NCBI GenBank assembly: GCA_028868535.1
Contig: JAGWUH010000031.1
Coordinates: forward strand, 1 to 46,479
Direction of reading: 5' to 3'
DNA: 46,479 nt
Origin: Sphingomonadales bacterium
GTDB lineage: Bacteria; Pseudomonadota; Alphaproteobacteria; Sphingomonadales; Sphingomonadaceae
The first letter of the stretch is position 1, and each line of letters begins with the position of its first letter. A program made the position numbers and the translations under genes. Under the pieces are notes generated by a model that made no database searches, was not told the DNA's origin, and saw only the letters and a list, made by a program, of their open reading frames with translations. Of the stretch, positions 39,286 to 46,479 are shown piece by piece.

Positions 39286-39303
39286 TTTGGCACGCCCCTT
39301 GCA
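39286..39303 (+). promoter_or_regulatory. Sigma-54 promoter of the transglycosylase-flhA-fliA operon
   Basis: TTTGGCACGCCCCTTGCA is a perfect sigma-54 element with GG-N10-GC spacing, identical over 17 bases to the flgB promoter at 36508-36524. The predicted transcript start is near 39314, just before a nine-codon reading frame at 39315 and the GTG of the transglycosylase gene at 39341. Confidence 0.9.
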
Positions 39304-39314
39304 ATGACGGGGGC

Positions 39315-39344
39315 ATGACCAACCGTCAGGGGATCGAGGCGTGA
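39315..39344 (+). CDS. Possible leaderless nine-codon upstream reading frame
   Basis: ATG at 39315 begins a nine-residue frame (MTNRQGIEA) that ends at 39344 and overlaps the GTG of the next gene in a GTGA junction. Its ATG lies at the predicted transcription start of the sigma-54 promoter. It may couple translation to the next gene. Such a short frame may also be chance. Confidence 0.25.
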   Translation: MTNRQGIEA

Positions 39345-40294
39345 GCCAGGGGGACTTTCCGGCATCGGCAACGGGGCCGGGTGCAGCATGGGCCGCCGCA
39401 GGCGCGCCGGCGCCGGGTGATGCCCGTGCCGCGATCGCGCGCGCCGCCCAAGCCACCGGCGTCGATTTCTCCTATCTGCTGGCCCAGGCGCGGCTCGAAT
39501 CCAGCCTCAATCCTTCTGCCCGGGCCGGCACGTCCAGCGCCGCCGGCTTGTACCAGTTCACCCAGGGCACCTGGGCGCAGATGCTCCAGCAGCACGGCAG
39601 CGAGATCGGTCTCGACGCGGCGCTGCCAGGCGGCACGCTCGCCGCCCTGCGCGATCCCGGCCAGCGCGCGCGGCTGATGGCGCTGCGCTTCGATCCCGAC
39701 ACGTCCGCGCGCATGGCGGCGGAGCTGGCCGGCGACAACCAGGCGGCACTGGGTGCGGCGCTCGGTCGTCCGCCGCGGCCAGGAGAGCTCTATCTCGCGC
39801 ATTTCCTCGGTTCCGACGGCGCGGTGCGCTTCCTGTCCGCACTGGGTGCCGATCCGACCCAGTCCGCGGCGGCGCTGCTGCCGAAGGCCGCCGCCGCCAA
39901 CCGGGCCGTGTTCTACGACGCGGCCGGTGCGCCGCGCTCGGTCGGCGCGGTCATGGCGATGCTCGACCAGCGGATGTCGGCGGCGATGCAGGACGGCAAT
40001 GGCATGTCGCCCGCCGACGTCGGCGCGCTGGCGGCCTCGACGCCGGCCACGGCACCCATCGACAACGGCGGCTTCAGCCCGGCCTGGGCCGGCAACCTCG
40101 GCCGCGAGTTCGCGTCGGCTCAGGCACGCGGCACCGGATCTGCCGGCGACGGCAATGCCTTGCCGCGTCCTGCCGCCTCGATGGCCGATACGCTGAACGC
40201 CACCTTCGGCCTTGCCGATGCCGCCGGTGCCGGCGGCAGTACCCCCGAATTCGTCCGCAGCGCCTATGGCCGCCTGCGCGCGCTCGGCTTGTGA
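39341..40294 (+). CDS. Flagellum-associated lytic transglycosylase (SLT domain)
   Basis: The 317 residues include an SLT-type transglycosylase domain near 30-190. Catalytic Glu is in LAQARLESSLNPSA and the active-site strand AAGLYQFTQGTWAQML follows. The gene sits with flhA and has its own sigma-54 promoter. It likely opens the peptidoglycan for rod growth, replacing the hydrolase domain missing from FlgJ. The N-terminus has no Sec signal peptide, so export through the flagellar apparatus itself is possible. The start is GTG at 39341, preceded by AGGGG. The C-terminal third is Ala/Gly-rich without known domains. Related SltF proteins carry a signal peptide, so this is a variant. Confidence 0.8.
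   Translation: MSQGDFPASATGPGAAWAAAGAPAPGDARAAIARAAQATGVDFSYLLAQARLESSLNPSARAGTSSAAGLYQFTQGTWAQMLQQHGSEIGLDAALPGGTLAALRDPGQRARLMALRFDPDTSARMAAELAGDNQAALGAALGRPPRPGELYLAHFLGSDGAVRFLSALGADPTQSAAALLPKAAAANRAVFYDAAGAPRSVGAVMAMLDQRMSAAMQDGNGMSPADVGALAASTPATAPIDNGGFSPAWAGNLGREFASAQARGTGSAGDGNALPRPAASMADTLNATFGLADAAGAGGSTPEFVRSAYGRLRALGL
40150..40165. promoter_or_regulatory. ftr-like palindrome inside the transglycosylase gene
   Basis: CGGCAATGCCTTGCCG matches the extended CGGCAA-N4-TTGCCG form exactly. It lies 140 bases before the flhA start codon and 850 bases downstream of the nearest sigma-54 promoter. No promoter was seen directly downstream. It may be chance. Confidence 0.35.
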
Positions 40295-40304
40295 GGGCTG
40301 AACG

Positions 40305-42446
40305 ATGAAGGCGCTGCTGCTCAATACCAAGCCGTCCACGCTGGCGCTGCCCGCCGGCATCCTCACCATCATCGTGCTGATGGTCGTGCCGGTCGCGCCG
40401 ATCGTGCTCGACGTGTTCTTCGTGCTCAACATCGCCTTGTCGATCGCGGTGCTGATGGCGGCGATGAACGCGGCCAAGCCGCTCGACTTCTCCTCGTTCC
40501 CGTCGGTGCTGCTGTTCGCCACCCTGCTGCGGCTGGCGCTGAACGTCGCGTCGACCCGCGTCGTGCTGGTGCGCGGCCATGAAGGCGGCGCGGCGGCCGG
40601 CCACGTCATCGAGAGCTTCGGCGAATTCCTGATCGGCGGCAACTTCGCGGTCGGGCTGTTCGTCTTCCTGATCCTGATGATCATCAACCTGGTCGTCGTC
40701 ACCAAGGGCGCCGGGCGCGTCTCCGAAGTTTCCGCCCGCTTCACCCTCGATGCCTTGCCCGGCAAGCAGATGGCGATCGACGCCGACCTCGCCGCCGGGC
40801 TGTGCACCGCCGACGAAGCCCGCACGCGGCGGCGCGAAGTCTCGACCGAGGCGGATTTCTACGGCTCGATGGACGGTTCGTCGAAGTTCGTGAAGGGCGA
40901 CGCGGTCGCCGCGCTGCTGATCCTCGGCGTCAACATCATCGCCGGCTTCTGCCTCGGCATGATCAGCCACGGTCTGACCGCGGCCGACGCGGCGCAGAAG
41001 TACATCACGCTGGCGGTCGGCGATGCGCTGGTCGCGCAGGTGCCGTCGCTGCTGCTGTCGATCGCCGCCGCGGTGATCGTCACCCGCGTCGCCGACAGCC
41101 GCGACCTCGCCGGGCAGATCGGCGGCCAGTTCGCCGAGCCGCGCGTATTCCTGCCGGTGGCGATGATTCTCGGCGCCATCGGCCTGATCCCGGCGATGCC
41201 GCAGACCGTGTTCCTGCCCGCTTCCGGCCTGGCGTTCTGGCTGTGGAACGCGCTGCGCAAGCGCCAGGCCCGGCTGGCGCGCGCCGCCGAGCCGGCGCCG
41301 CCCCCGCCTGCCGATCCCGCGAAGATCACCCTGGACGAGGTGTCCGACCATACCCTCGTCACCGTCGAGCTCGGCTACGCGCTCGTCCAGCTTGTCGACG
41401 AGCGGCGCGGCGCGCCGCTGGTCGGCCGCGTCACCGGCGTGCGCAAGCAGCTCAGCCAGAGCTTCGGCTTCATCGTGCCGCAGTTCCGCGTGCGCGATTC
41501 GCTCGACATGGCGCCCAACGACTATCGCATCCTGCTCGGCGGGGTGCCGCTCGGCGGCGCCACCATCCGTGCCGACCGCGTCCTGGCGATCGATGCCGGC
41601 GAGGCGCGCAAGGGCCATGCGCTGCAGGGGGTGGAGACCATCGATCCGTCGTTCGGTTGCCCGGCGCTGTGGATCGAGCCGGCGATGCGCGACCTCGCCA
41701 TCGCCGAAGGGTTCCTCACCGTCGATGCGGCCACCGTCGTCGCCACCCACCTCAACCAGTTGCTCGCCGAGCGGCCGCAGCTGCTGCTGGGCCCCGACCA
41801 GGTCCGCGACCTGCTCGATGCCATCAAGGAACGCGCCGCCGGGCTGGTCGAGACGATCTACCCCCAGCCACTGTCGCTGGCGGCGATCACCCGCGTGTTC
41901 CGCTCGCTGCTCGAGGACGGCATTCCGATCGGACATCCGCTGCCGATCCTGGCCTCGCTGTCGCAGGCGATCCAGCAGACCACCGACCACGATCGCCTGA
42001 TCGAACTGCTCCGCGCGGATCTCGGCGGCCTGATCGTCGGCCGGATCGTGCCGCCGACCGAGCGCCTGGCGGTGATCACGCTCGACGCGCAGCTCGAATC
42101 GATGATCGCGCAAGGCCTGATCGATCCGACCAGCGGTCAGCCGGTGATCGAGCCCGACCTCGCGCGCACCATCGGCGAGCGCATCGCCGCGATCCTGGGC
42201 GAACGGCAGGCCACGCTCGGCCATGGCGCCCCGAGCCCGGCCCTGATCGTCCAGCCCCGCCTGCGGCGGGCGCTGGCGATGCTGCTGCGCCTGCGTGCCC
42301 CGGGCTGCGTGGTGCTGTCGATCTCCGAACTTCCCGAAACCCAGCCGATCGAGGTGATCGCGGTGATCGGCGGCGAAGCCCCGCCGCCGGCCGCGCTGCC
42401 GCCATCTGGCTCGCACAATCCCGCTCTGGAAAGCCTGGCTGCATGA
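40305..42446 (+). CDS. flhA: Flagellar export gate protein FlhA
   Basis: FlhA is the large export-gate subunit that takes chaperone-substrate complexes. The 713 residues have about eight membrane helices in the first 330 residues. Family motifs: VLMAAMNAAKPLDFSSFPSV, ALNVASTRVVLVRGHEGGAA, the FHIPEP region with RFTLDALPGKQMAIDADLAAG and RRREVSTEADFYGSMDGSSK, and the C-terminal chaperone-binding domain (QVLAIDAGEARKGHAL-like and HPLPILASLSQAIQQTTDH). The ATG has GAGGG before it. Its stop overlaps fliA by four bases. It appears intact. The GC content and codon use match its neighbours. Confidence 0.97.
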   Translation: MKALLLNTKPSTLALPAGILTIIVLMVVPVAPIVLDVFFVLNIALSIAVLMAAMNAAKPLDFSSFPSVLLFATLLRLALNVASTRVVLVRGHEGGAAAGHVIESFGEFLIGGNFAVGLFVFLILMIINLVVVTKGAGRVSEVSARFTLDALPGKQMAIDADLAAGLCTADEARTRRREVSTEADFYGSMDGSSKFVKGDAVAALLILGVNIIAGFCLGMISHGLTAADAAQKYITLAVGDALVAQVPSLLLSIAAAVIVTRVADSRDLAGQIGGQFAEPRVFLPVAMILGAIGLIPAMPQTVFLPASGLAFWLWNALRKRQARLARAAEPAPPPPADPAKITLDEVSDHTLVTVELGYALVQLVDERRGAPLVGRVTGVRKQLSQSFGFIVPQFRVRDSLDMAPNDYRILLGGVPLGGATIRADRVLAIDAGEARKGHALQGVETIDPSFGCPALWIEPAMRDLAIAEGFLTVDAATVVATHLNQLLAERPQLLLGPDQVRDLLDAIKERAAGLVETIYPQPLSLAAITRVFRSLLEDGIPIGHPLPILASLSQAIQQTTDHDRLIELLRADLGGLIVGRIVPPTERLAVITLDAQLESMIAQGLIDPTSGQPVIEPDLARTIGERIAAILGERQATLGHGAPSPALIVQPRLRRALAMLLRLRAPGCVVLSISELPETQPIEVIAVIGGEAPPPAALPPSGSHNPALESLAA

Positions 42447-43216
42447 TCCACGACCAGAAACCCTTCACCGCCACCGGCAAGACCGGCCCGGCCGCCCTTC
42501 GGCGCAGCGCCGCGGCCGCGGCCTATGGCGGCGACACCGGCGATCGCGTGCGGCGCTTCGTACCGATGGTGCGCCGGCTCGCCTGGCATCTCCATGCCTC
42601 GGGCCGTGACGGCATCGAGGTGGAGGACCTGATGCAGGCAGGCATGGTGGCGCTGACCGAGTGTGCGCAGCGTCACTCGGGTCCCAGCGAGGACGGCTTC
42701 GCCGCCTATGCCAAGATGCGGGTACGGGGCGCCATGGTCGACCTGATCCGGCGCCACGTTCCGCTTTCGCGCGGGGCAGTCGAACGGCGGCGGCAACTGC
42801 GCGAAAGGGCCACCGAACTGCGCGGGCAGCTTGGCCGGGAACCGCACGACCATGAGCTGGCCGCGGCGATGGGCATTGCCGAATCGGAACTGGAAGCCCT
42901 GCGCTCCTCCTCCGAGGCGGTGCGTTTCGAATCGATCGATGATGCTTACGCCGATGACAACCCCGCCTTTGCCGACGAGCGACCGGACAGCTTCGAACTG
43001 CTCGCCGGCGAGGAACTGCGCGGGCGGGTGATCGAAGCGATCACCGCGCTGCCCGAACGGCTGCAACTGGTGATCCAGCTCTATTTCGTGGAGGAACTGA
43101 ACCTTGCCGAGATCGCCCAGGTGCTCGAGGTCAGCATTCCGCGCGTCCATCAATTGAAGGCCCAGGCACTGGACAAACTGCGCGCGGCACTTGCCGGCGT
43201 GGTCGACATCCTTTGA
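42443..43216 (+). CDS. fliA: Flagellar sigma-28 factor FliA
   Basis: FliA directs transcription of late flagellar and chemotaxis genes. The 257 residues have region 2 (VRRFVPMVRRLAWHLHASGR, VEDLMQAGMVALTECAQRHS, FAAYAKMRVRGAMVDLIRR), a short region 3 (LSRGAVERRRQLRERATEL) and region 4 (ALPERLQLVIQLYFVEELNLAEIAQVLEVSIPRVHQLKAQAL). Length and the absence of region 1 fit FliA. ATG at 42443 overlaps the flhA stop. FlgM is encoded at 38524. Its target promoters here are weakly defined. Confidence 0.95.
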   Translation: MIHDQKPFTATGKTGPAALRRSAAAAAYGGDTGDRVRRFVPMVRRLAWHLHASGRDGIEVEDLMQAGMVALTECAQRHSGPSEDGFAAYAKMRVRGAMVDLIRRHVPLSRGAVERRRQLRERATELRGQLGREPHDHELAAAMGIAESELEALRSSSEAVRFESIDDAYADDNPAFADERPDSFELLAGEELRGRVIEAITALPERLQLVIQLYFVEELNLAEIAQVLEVSIPRVHQLKAQALDKLRAALAGVVDIL

Positions 43217-43309
43217 TCAATCGATTGCGATCGCTGGAATTAGCTTCGGTGGGGCGATCCCCGTCGCGCGGAATTGCCCTTTTTGTGCGGAAGTGCTAGG
43301 CGCGCGGCC

Positions 43310-44008
43310 ATGTCCAGCTGCGAACAATGCGTGGTCCGCAATCGTGCGATCTGCTCGTCCCTCGACAAGGACGAACTGGGCGTGCTCAATGCGATCGGCC
43401 GGCGGCGCACCCTTCAACCCGGCGAATCGCTGATCTGGGAGGGCGAGGATTCGGTTCTCGTCGCCAACGTGATTGAGGGCGTGCTCAAGCTTTCCACCGG
43501 CACGGAAGACGGCCGCGAACAGATCGTCGGCGTTGTCTATCCATCGGAATTCATCGGTCGGCCGTTCGGCGGCACCACCAGCCATGGCGTGACCGCGCTG
43601 ACCGAATCGCGCGTCTGCGTGTTCAGCCGCAGCGATTTCGATGCCTTCGCGCGCGAACATCCCAGCCTCGAACACAAGCTGCTCGAGCGTACGCTCACCG
43701 AACTCGATCGCACCCGGCGCTGGATGCTGTTGCTGGGTCGCAAGTCAGCCAGCGAAAAGGTGGCGAGCTTCCTGCTCGAACTGTCCGAGCGGCTCTCGCC
43801 GGCGAATTGCGAGATCCACTTCGAAACCGGCGCCCGGCGCTTCACGCTGCCGTTCTCGCGGCAGCAGATCGCCGATGTCCTCGGCCTCACCATCGAGACC
43901 GTGAGCCGCCAGTTCACCCGGCTGAAATCCGAAGGGCTGATCGACCTGCCCTCGCGCCGTGAGGTGACGATCCTCGATCGCGAAGGGCTGGCTGCCGAAG
44001 CCGGCTGA
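43310..44008 (+). CDS. fnrL: FNR-type oxygen-responsive transcription factor (FnrL-like)
   Basis: The 232-residue regulator has an N-terminal Fe-S motif (C4, C7 and C15 as CEQCVVRNRAIC, CX2CX7C) and a further Cys at C103 in SRVCVFSR. These four match the [4Fe-4S] ligands of FnrL. A cNMP-type sensor fold spans about 20-130. A helix-turn-helix near 180-205 has FSRQQIADVLGLTIETVSRQ, with the E-SR recognition residues for TTGAT sites. I chose the ATG at 43310, which places the Cys motif at the very N-terminus as in FnrL. Sequences TTGAY-N4-RTCAA in the ompW-ccoN region are likely targets. It is 93 bases after fliA and on the same strand, but probably a separate unit. Confidence 0.9.
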   Translation: MSSCEQCVVRNRAICSSLDKDELGVLNAIGRRRTLQPGESLIWEGEDSVLVANVIEGVLKLSTGTEDGREQIVGVVYPSEFIGRPFGGTTSHGVTALTESRVCVFSRSDFDAFAREHPSLEHKLLERTLTELDRTRRWMLLLGRKSASEKVASFLLELSERLSPANCEIHFETGARRFTLPFSRQQIADVLGLTIETVSRQFTRLKSEGLIDLPSRREVTILDREGLAAEAG

Positions 44009-44024
44009 TCCGGTTCATTCCGCA

Positions 44025-44054
44025 CGCCCGGGCCGGAACTTCCGGCGCCGGGCG
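44025..44054. terminator. Hairpin between fnrL and ompW
   Basis: An almost perfect hairpin with inner arms GCCGGAA/TTCCGGC and outer arms CGCCCGG/CCGGGCG (one bulged G) lies between the two convergent genes. No T tract follows, so its termination activity is uncertain. Confidence 0.4.
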
Positions 44055-44130
44055 GGACGACCTTCCTCGCCCGACCCGCCGCCGAAGTCCGATACCGGCC
44101 GGCGCCCTGCGCCGACCGGCATCGCGGCCA

Positions 44131-44829
44131 TCAGAACCGGTAGGTGACGCCGGCGCTGGCGACCCACGGGCTGACCTTGTGCTGCGTGGTCAGCACTTCG
44201 GTGCTGCCCGCGAAGAAGTGCGCGCGGGTGTCCACGAAGTACTTCTTGACGTCCATGCTGATGCCGAACGGGCCCTTGCCGATCGGCATGTCGAAGCCAC
44301 CCTGCACGGCAACGCCGACCTTGTTGGCGAGGTGCACTTCGGTGACGCCCAGCGCGGCCGCGGTCGCGCCCGGCTTCTCGCTGATGTAGAAGAACCAGGC
44401 CGGGCCGGCACCGACGTAGGGCTTGATGCCGAGCGGCAGCACGCCGGGGAGGTGGAACTTCGCGGTGACCGTGGCCGGCAGCACCAGCACGTGGTCGACC
44501 AGCGCCGCGCCGGCAAGGCTGCCGTCGCCCGTCACGTGGTGGCCGGTGAAGCAGCAGATCGTCTCGACCGAGATGTTCGGCGTGAAGAAGTATTCGATCG
44601 CCAGCGTCGGCACGGCGTTGTCGTTCAGCGTGGTCTGCGGCGCGCGGAACGCCGGGTTGGCGGCCAGGGCCGGCGCGATGTAGTCGACCGCCTTGAGCTT
44701 GCCGGTGGCGAGCACGGCGGTGCCGAGCACCTTGACCTGGATCTTGCCTTCCTGGCCTTCGGCATGGGCGGCCCCGGCCAGCCCGAAGGCGGCGGCGGCA
44801 GCGGCGACAGTCGTCATCAACTTGCGCAT
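44131..44829 (-). CDS. ompW: OmpW-family outer membrane protein
   Basis: OmpW is a small eight-strand barrel in the outer membrane. The 232 residues start with a signal peptide (LMTTVAAAAAAFGLAGAAHA). The family pattern follows: TPNISVETICCFTGHHVTG, VLVLPATVTAKFHLPG, IKPYVGAGPAWFFY, GGFDMPIGKGPFGISMDVKKYFVDT, and the terminal strand ending VTYRF with the final Phe. OmpW is under FNR control in other bacteria, and two FNR-like sites lie upstream. ATG 44829 is preceded by GAGGGA; an ATG 12 bases earlier is less likely. A pair of Cys (ETICCF) in the middle is somewhat unusual. Confidence 0.92.
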   Translation of the reverse strand: MRKLMTTVAAAAAAFGLAGAAHAEGQEGKIQVKVLGTAVLATGKLKAVDYIAPALAANPAFRAPQTTLNDNAVPTLAIEYFFTPNISVETICCFTGHHVTGDGSLAGAALVDHVLVLPATVTAKFHLPGVLPLGIKPYVGAGPAWFFYISEKPGATAAALGVTEVHLANKVGVAVQGGFDMPIGKGPFGISMDVKKYFVDTRAHFFAGSTEVLTTQHKVSPWVASAGVTYRF

Positions 44830-44925
44830 TTTTTCCCTCATCCATCGTCGCGACGACCGCCCTGTGCGGTGCGAAAAACCTTCGCGACGTCGGCAGCCTG
44901 CTGCACCCTCCCGACCGCCTTCACC

Positions 44926-44939
44926 TTGATCGAGCGCAA
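44926..44939. promoter_or_regulatory. Imperfect FNR-like site near ompW
   Basis: TTGATCGAGCGCAA has one perfect half (TTGAT) and a degenerate second half. It lies about 100 bases before the ompW start. The FNR-type regulator is encoded nearby. Confidence 0.35.
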
Positions 44940-44992
44940 ATAACGCTCAAGTAAATACGGCACTGTTGCGATCTATTCTCGCTATCAATCTT

Positions 44993-45006
44993 TTGATCTT
45001 CGTCAA
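44993..45006. promoter_or_regulatory. FNR-type box, TTGATCTTCGTCAA
   Basis: The site fits TTGAY-N4-RTCAA at all fixed positions. It lies about 164 bases before the ompW start codon and far (334 bases) from ccoN, so ompW is the more likely target. Confidence 0.6.
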
Positions 45007-45082
45007 TTCCGCGGAACTGTGACTCGCCTGTTCTCGGATTGCGCTGCCAGTCCCGTCGTACCGACCGGGCGCAATTAAATAT

Positions 45083-45099
45083 ATACATTGAAGATGTAT
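45083..45099. repeat. Inverted repeat ATACAT-N5-ATGTAT
   Basis: Two perfect six-base arms flank TGAAG in an AT-rich stretch. It looks like an operator for a dimeric regulator. The regulator is unknown. Confidence 0.35.
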
Positions 45100-45229
45100 G
45101 ATTTGTGCAACCCGGTGGAAACGAATTCGATCGGCGTCCGGCCGGCCCGGCTTTCTGCGCCGGCGTGCAGCCCGAGCGGACCGACCCACGGCTGCGGCCA
45201 ACAATCGATTTTGCAATGCGCTATTATAT

Positions 45230-45249
45230 GATAGATTTCTAATTCTATC
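45230..45249. repeat. Inverted repeat GATAGA-N8-TCTATC
   Basis: Two perfect six-base arms with an eight-base centre lie 15 bases upstream of the ccoN FNR box. Possible second regulator site or UP-like element; function unknown. Confidence 0.3.
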
Positions 45250-45264
45250 GGAACGCATCCCGTT

Positions 45265-45278
45265 TTGACCCGCATCAA
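45265..45278 (+). promoter_or_regulatory. FNR-type box of ccoN, TTGACCCGCATCAA
   Basis: Fits TTGAY-N4-RTCAA. If centred at -41.5, transcription starts near 45313, leaving a 28-base leader with a GAGAGGGA ribosome-binding site before the ATG at 45341. This is the expected layout for FNR activation of cbb3 oxidase. Confidence 0.72.
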
Positions 45279-45340
45279 TGCGGTCTTCCGCCCCCGGGCC
45301 GAGGGCCGACGCCATCTTCAGCTCATGAGAGGGAAGGCTC

Positions 45341-46479
45341 ATGGTAACGATACTTTCGCGAGCAGGTGCATGGCTCGCGATTCTCCTCATCGCCATCCTT
45401 GCGATGGTCGCCGCGAAGGATGCACCCTTCGCGATCCAGATGGGCACGGTCGCGGTCGCCGCGATCGTCGGGTTGATCTATTCGCTCCGCTCGCCCGACT
45501 ACAAGCTGGCGGCCAGCGGGGGCACCGTCGCCGCCGATCCGTCGCGCTATGACGACGACCCGATTCGCTGGGGCGTCATCGCCACGGTGTTCTGGGGCAT
45601 GGCCGGCTTCCTCGTGGGGCTGATCATCGCGTTGCAGCTGGCCTATCCGCTGCTGAACCTCCAGCCCTACCTGAACTTCGGCCGCATGCGGCCGCTGCAC
45701 ACCTCGGCGGTCATCTTCGCTTTCGGAGGCAACGCGCTGCTGGCATCCTCGTTCTACGTGGTCCAGCGCACCTGCCGGGCGAGGCTGGCCTTCCCCGGCC
45801 TCGCCCGTTTCGTGTTCTGGGGCTACCAGCTGTTCATCGTGCTCGCGGGCACGGGCTACCTGCTGGGCATCACCCAGGGCAAGGAATACGCCGAACCCGA
45901 GTGGTACGTGGACCTCTGGCTGACGATCGTCTGGGTCGCGTACCTGGCGGTCTTCGTCGGCACCCTGGTCAAACGCTCCGAACCGCACATCTACGTCGCC
46001 AACTGGTTCTACCTGTCGTTCATCCTGACGGTGGCGATGCTTCACCTGGTGAACAACATCTGCATCCCGATCAGCCTCACCGGCAGCCGCTCGGTGTCGT
46101 TCTTCGGCGGCGTCCAGGGGGCGCTGGTGCAGTGGTGGTACGGCCACAACGCGGTGGGCTTCTTCCTGACCGCCGGCTTCCTGGCGATGATGTACTACTT
46201 CGTGCCGAAGCAGGCCGAACGCCCGGTCTATTCGTACCGCCTGTCGATCATCCACTTCTGGGCGCTGATCTTCCTCTACATCTGGGCAGGTCCGCACCAC
46301 CTCGAATACACCGCGCTGCCGGACTGGGCGCAGACCCTCGGCATGGTGTTCTCGGTGATGCTGTGGATGCCCTCGTGGGGTGGCATGATCAACGGCCTGA
46401 TGACGCTGAACGGCGCCTGGGACAAGCTGCGCACCGATCCGATCCTGCGCCTCTTCGTCACCTCGATCGCGTTCTACGG
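45341..46479 (+). CDS. ccoN: cbb3-type cytochrome c oxidase subunit I, CcoN (C-terminus outside the window)
   Basis: CcoN is the catalytic subunit of the high-affinity terminal oxidase used at low oxygen. The visible 379 residues have many membrane helices. The first heme His is in [17 protein letters not shown]. The copper site region is [20 protein letters not shown], with the neighbouring HH in [17 protein letters not shown]. CcoN-specific features include an N-terminal extension of about 90 residues with one or two extra helices before the common fold. The reading frame is open at 46479; about 170 residues should follow, then ccoO, ccoQ, ccoP in typical order. FNR control is supported by the box upstream. 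Identity is firm. Confidence 0.93.
   Translation, partial: MVTILSRAGAWLAILLIAILAMVAAKDAPFAIQMGTVAVAAIVGLIYSLRSPDYKLAASGGTVAADPSRYDDDPIRWGVIATVFWGMAGFLVGLIIALQLAYPLLNLQPYLNFGRMRPLHTSAVIFAFGGNALLASSFYVVQRTCRARLAFPGLARFVFWGYQLFIVLAGTGYLLGITQGKEYAEPEWYVDLWLTIVWVAYLAVFVGTLVKRSEPHIYVANWFYLSFILTVAMLHLVNNICIPISLTGSRSVSFFGGVQGALVQWWYGHNAVGFFLTAGFLAMMYYFVPKQAERPVYSYRLSIIHFWALIFLYIWAGPHHLEYTALPDWAQTLGMVFSVMLWMPSWGGMINGLMTLNGAWDKLRTDPILRLFVTSIAFY

Larger units (their letters stand above)
44842..45340. other. Divergent intergenic region between ompW and ccoN
   Basis: This roughly 500-base region has no supported gene. It is AT-richer than its surroundings (45070-45110 and 45215-45250). It holds two FNR-type boxes, one imperfect FNR-like site and two inverted repeats. 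Short frames within it lack ribosome-binding sites and conserved features. Confidence 0.6.

Noticed and set aside
45075..45278. Small minus-strand frame in the ompW-ccoN gap
   Set aside because: No ribosome-binding site, no recognisable motif, and it overlaps the FNR box and operator-like repeats.

Overview
The window is a large, very GC-rich bacterial flagellar and chemotaxis locus. Gene content points to an alphaproteobacterium of the Sphingomonadales type: FnrL-like regulator, cbb3 oxidase, OmpW, a COG5610-like HAD protein beside flagellin, and a CtrA-type half-site. This assignment is inferred from gene content and base composition; no search was run. About 54 protein genes are supported. 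No tRNA, rRNA, CRISPR array or insertion sequence was seen.

Layout. Positions 1-2644 (minus) hold a chemotaxis operon read as MCP, STAS-domain protein, cheA (cut by the window edge). A divergent cheB-like gene follows (plus), then an orphan LuxR-type response regulator (minus). Positions 4860-20285 (minus) are one long early/middle flagellar operon read from right to left: sigma-54 activator, fliE F G H I J K L M N O P Q R, flhB, fliD, fliS. Many genes overlap by 1-8 bases as ATGA or GTGA junctions. Flagellin (20730-21554, plus) stands alone with a strong terminator. Positions 21639-25956 (minus) hold four non-structural genes: two methyltransferases, a Met-rich membrane protein and a HAD-domain protein. 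They may modify flagellin or the cell surface. A DUF983 gene, then motB/motA, flgL, flgK, flgJ and flgI-flgB follow on the minus strand up to 36445. The divergent plus-strand block has a second stator-like gene pair, flgA, flgM, flgN, a flagellar lytic transglycosylase, flhA and fliA. The right end (43310-46479) is an oxygen-response block: FNR-type regulator, ompW (minus) and the start of ccoN.

Regulation. The window encodes a sigma-54 enhancer-binding protein, FliA (sigma-28) and FlgM (anti-sigma-28), so a tiered cascade is likely. Two perfect sigma-54 promoters share 17 identical bases, TTTGGCACGCCCCTTGC; one faces the flgB operon and one the transglycosylase-flhA-fliA operon. A palindrome of form CGGCAA-N4-TTGCCG, resembling the Caulobacter ftr element bound by FlbD, recurs upstream of flagellin, between flgB and the stator-like pair, at flgM/flgN, inside the transglycosylase gene and inside fliK. 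It is the best candidate for the activator's binding site. FNR-type boxes lie between ompW and ccoN.

Most notable: a second MotA/MotB-like pair whose B partner lacks a peptidoglycan-binding domain; a CheB whose catalytic His is Gln; FliM without the usual N-terminal CheY-binding motif; FlgH without a lipobox Cys; a response regulator whose conserved Lys is Trp; and the repeated palindrome.
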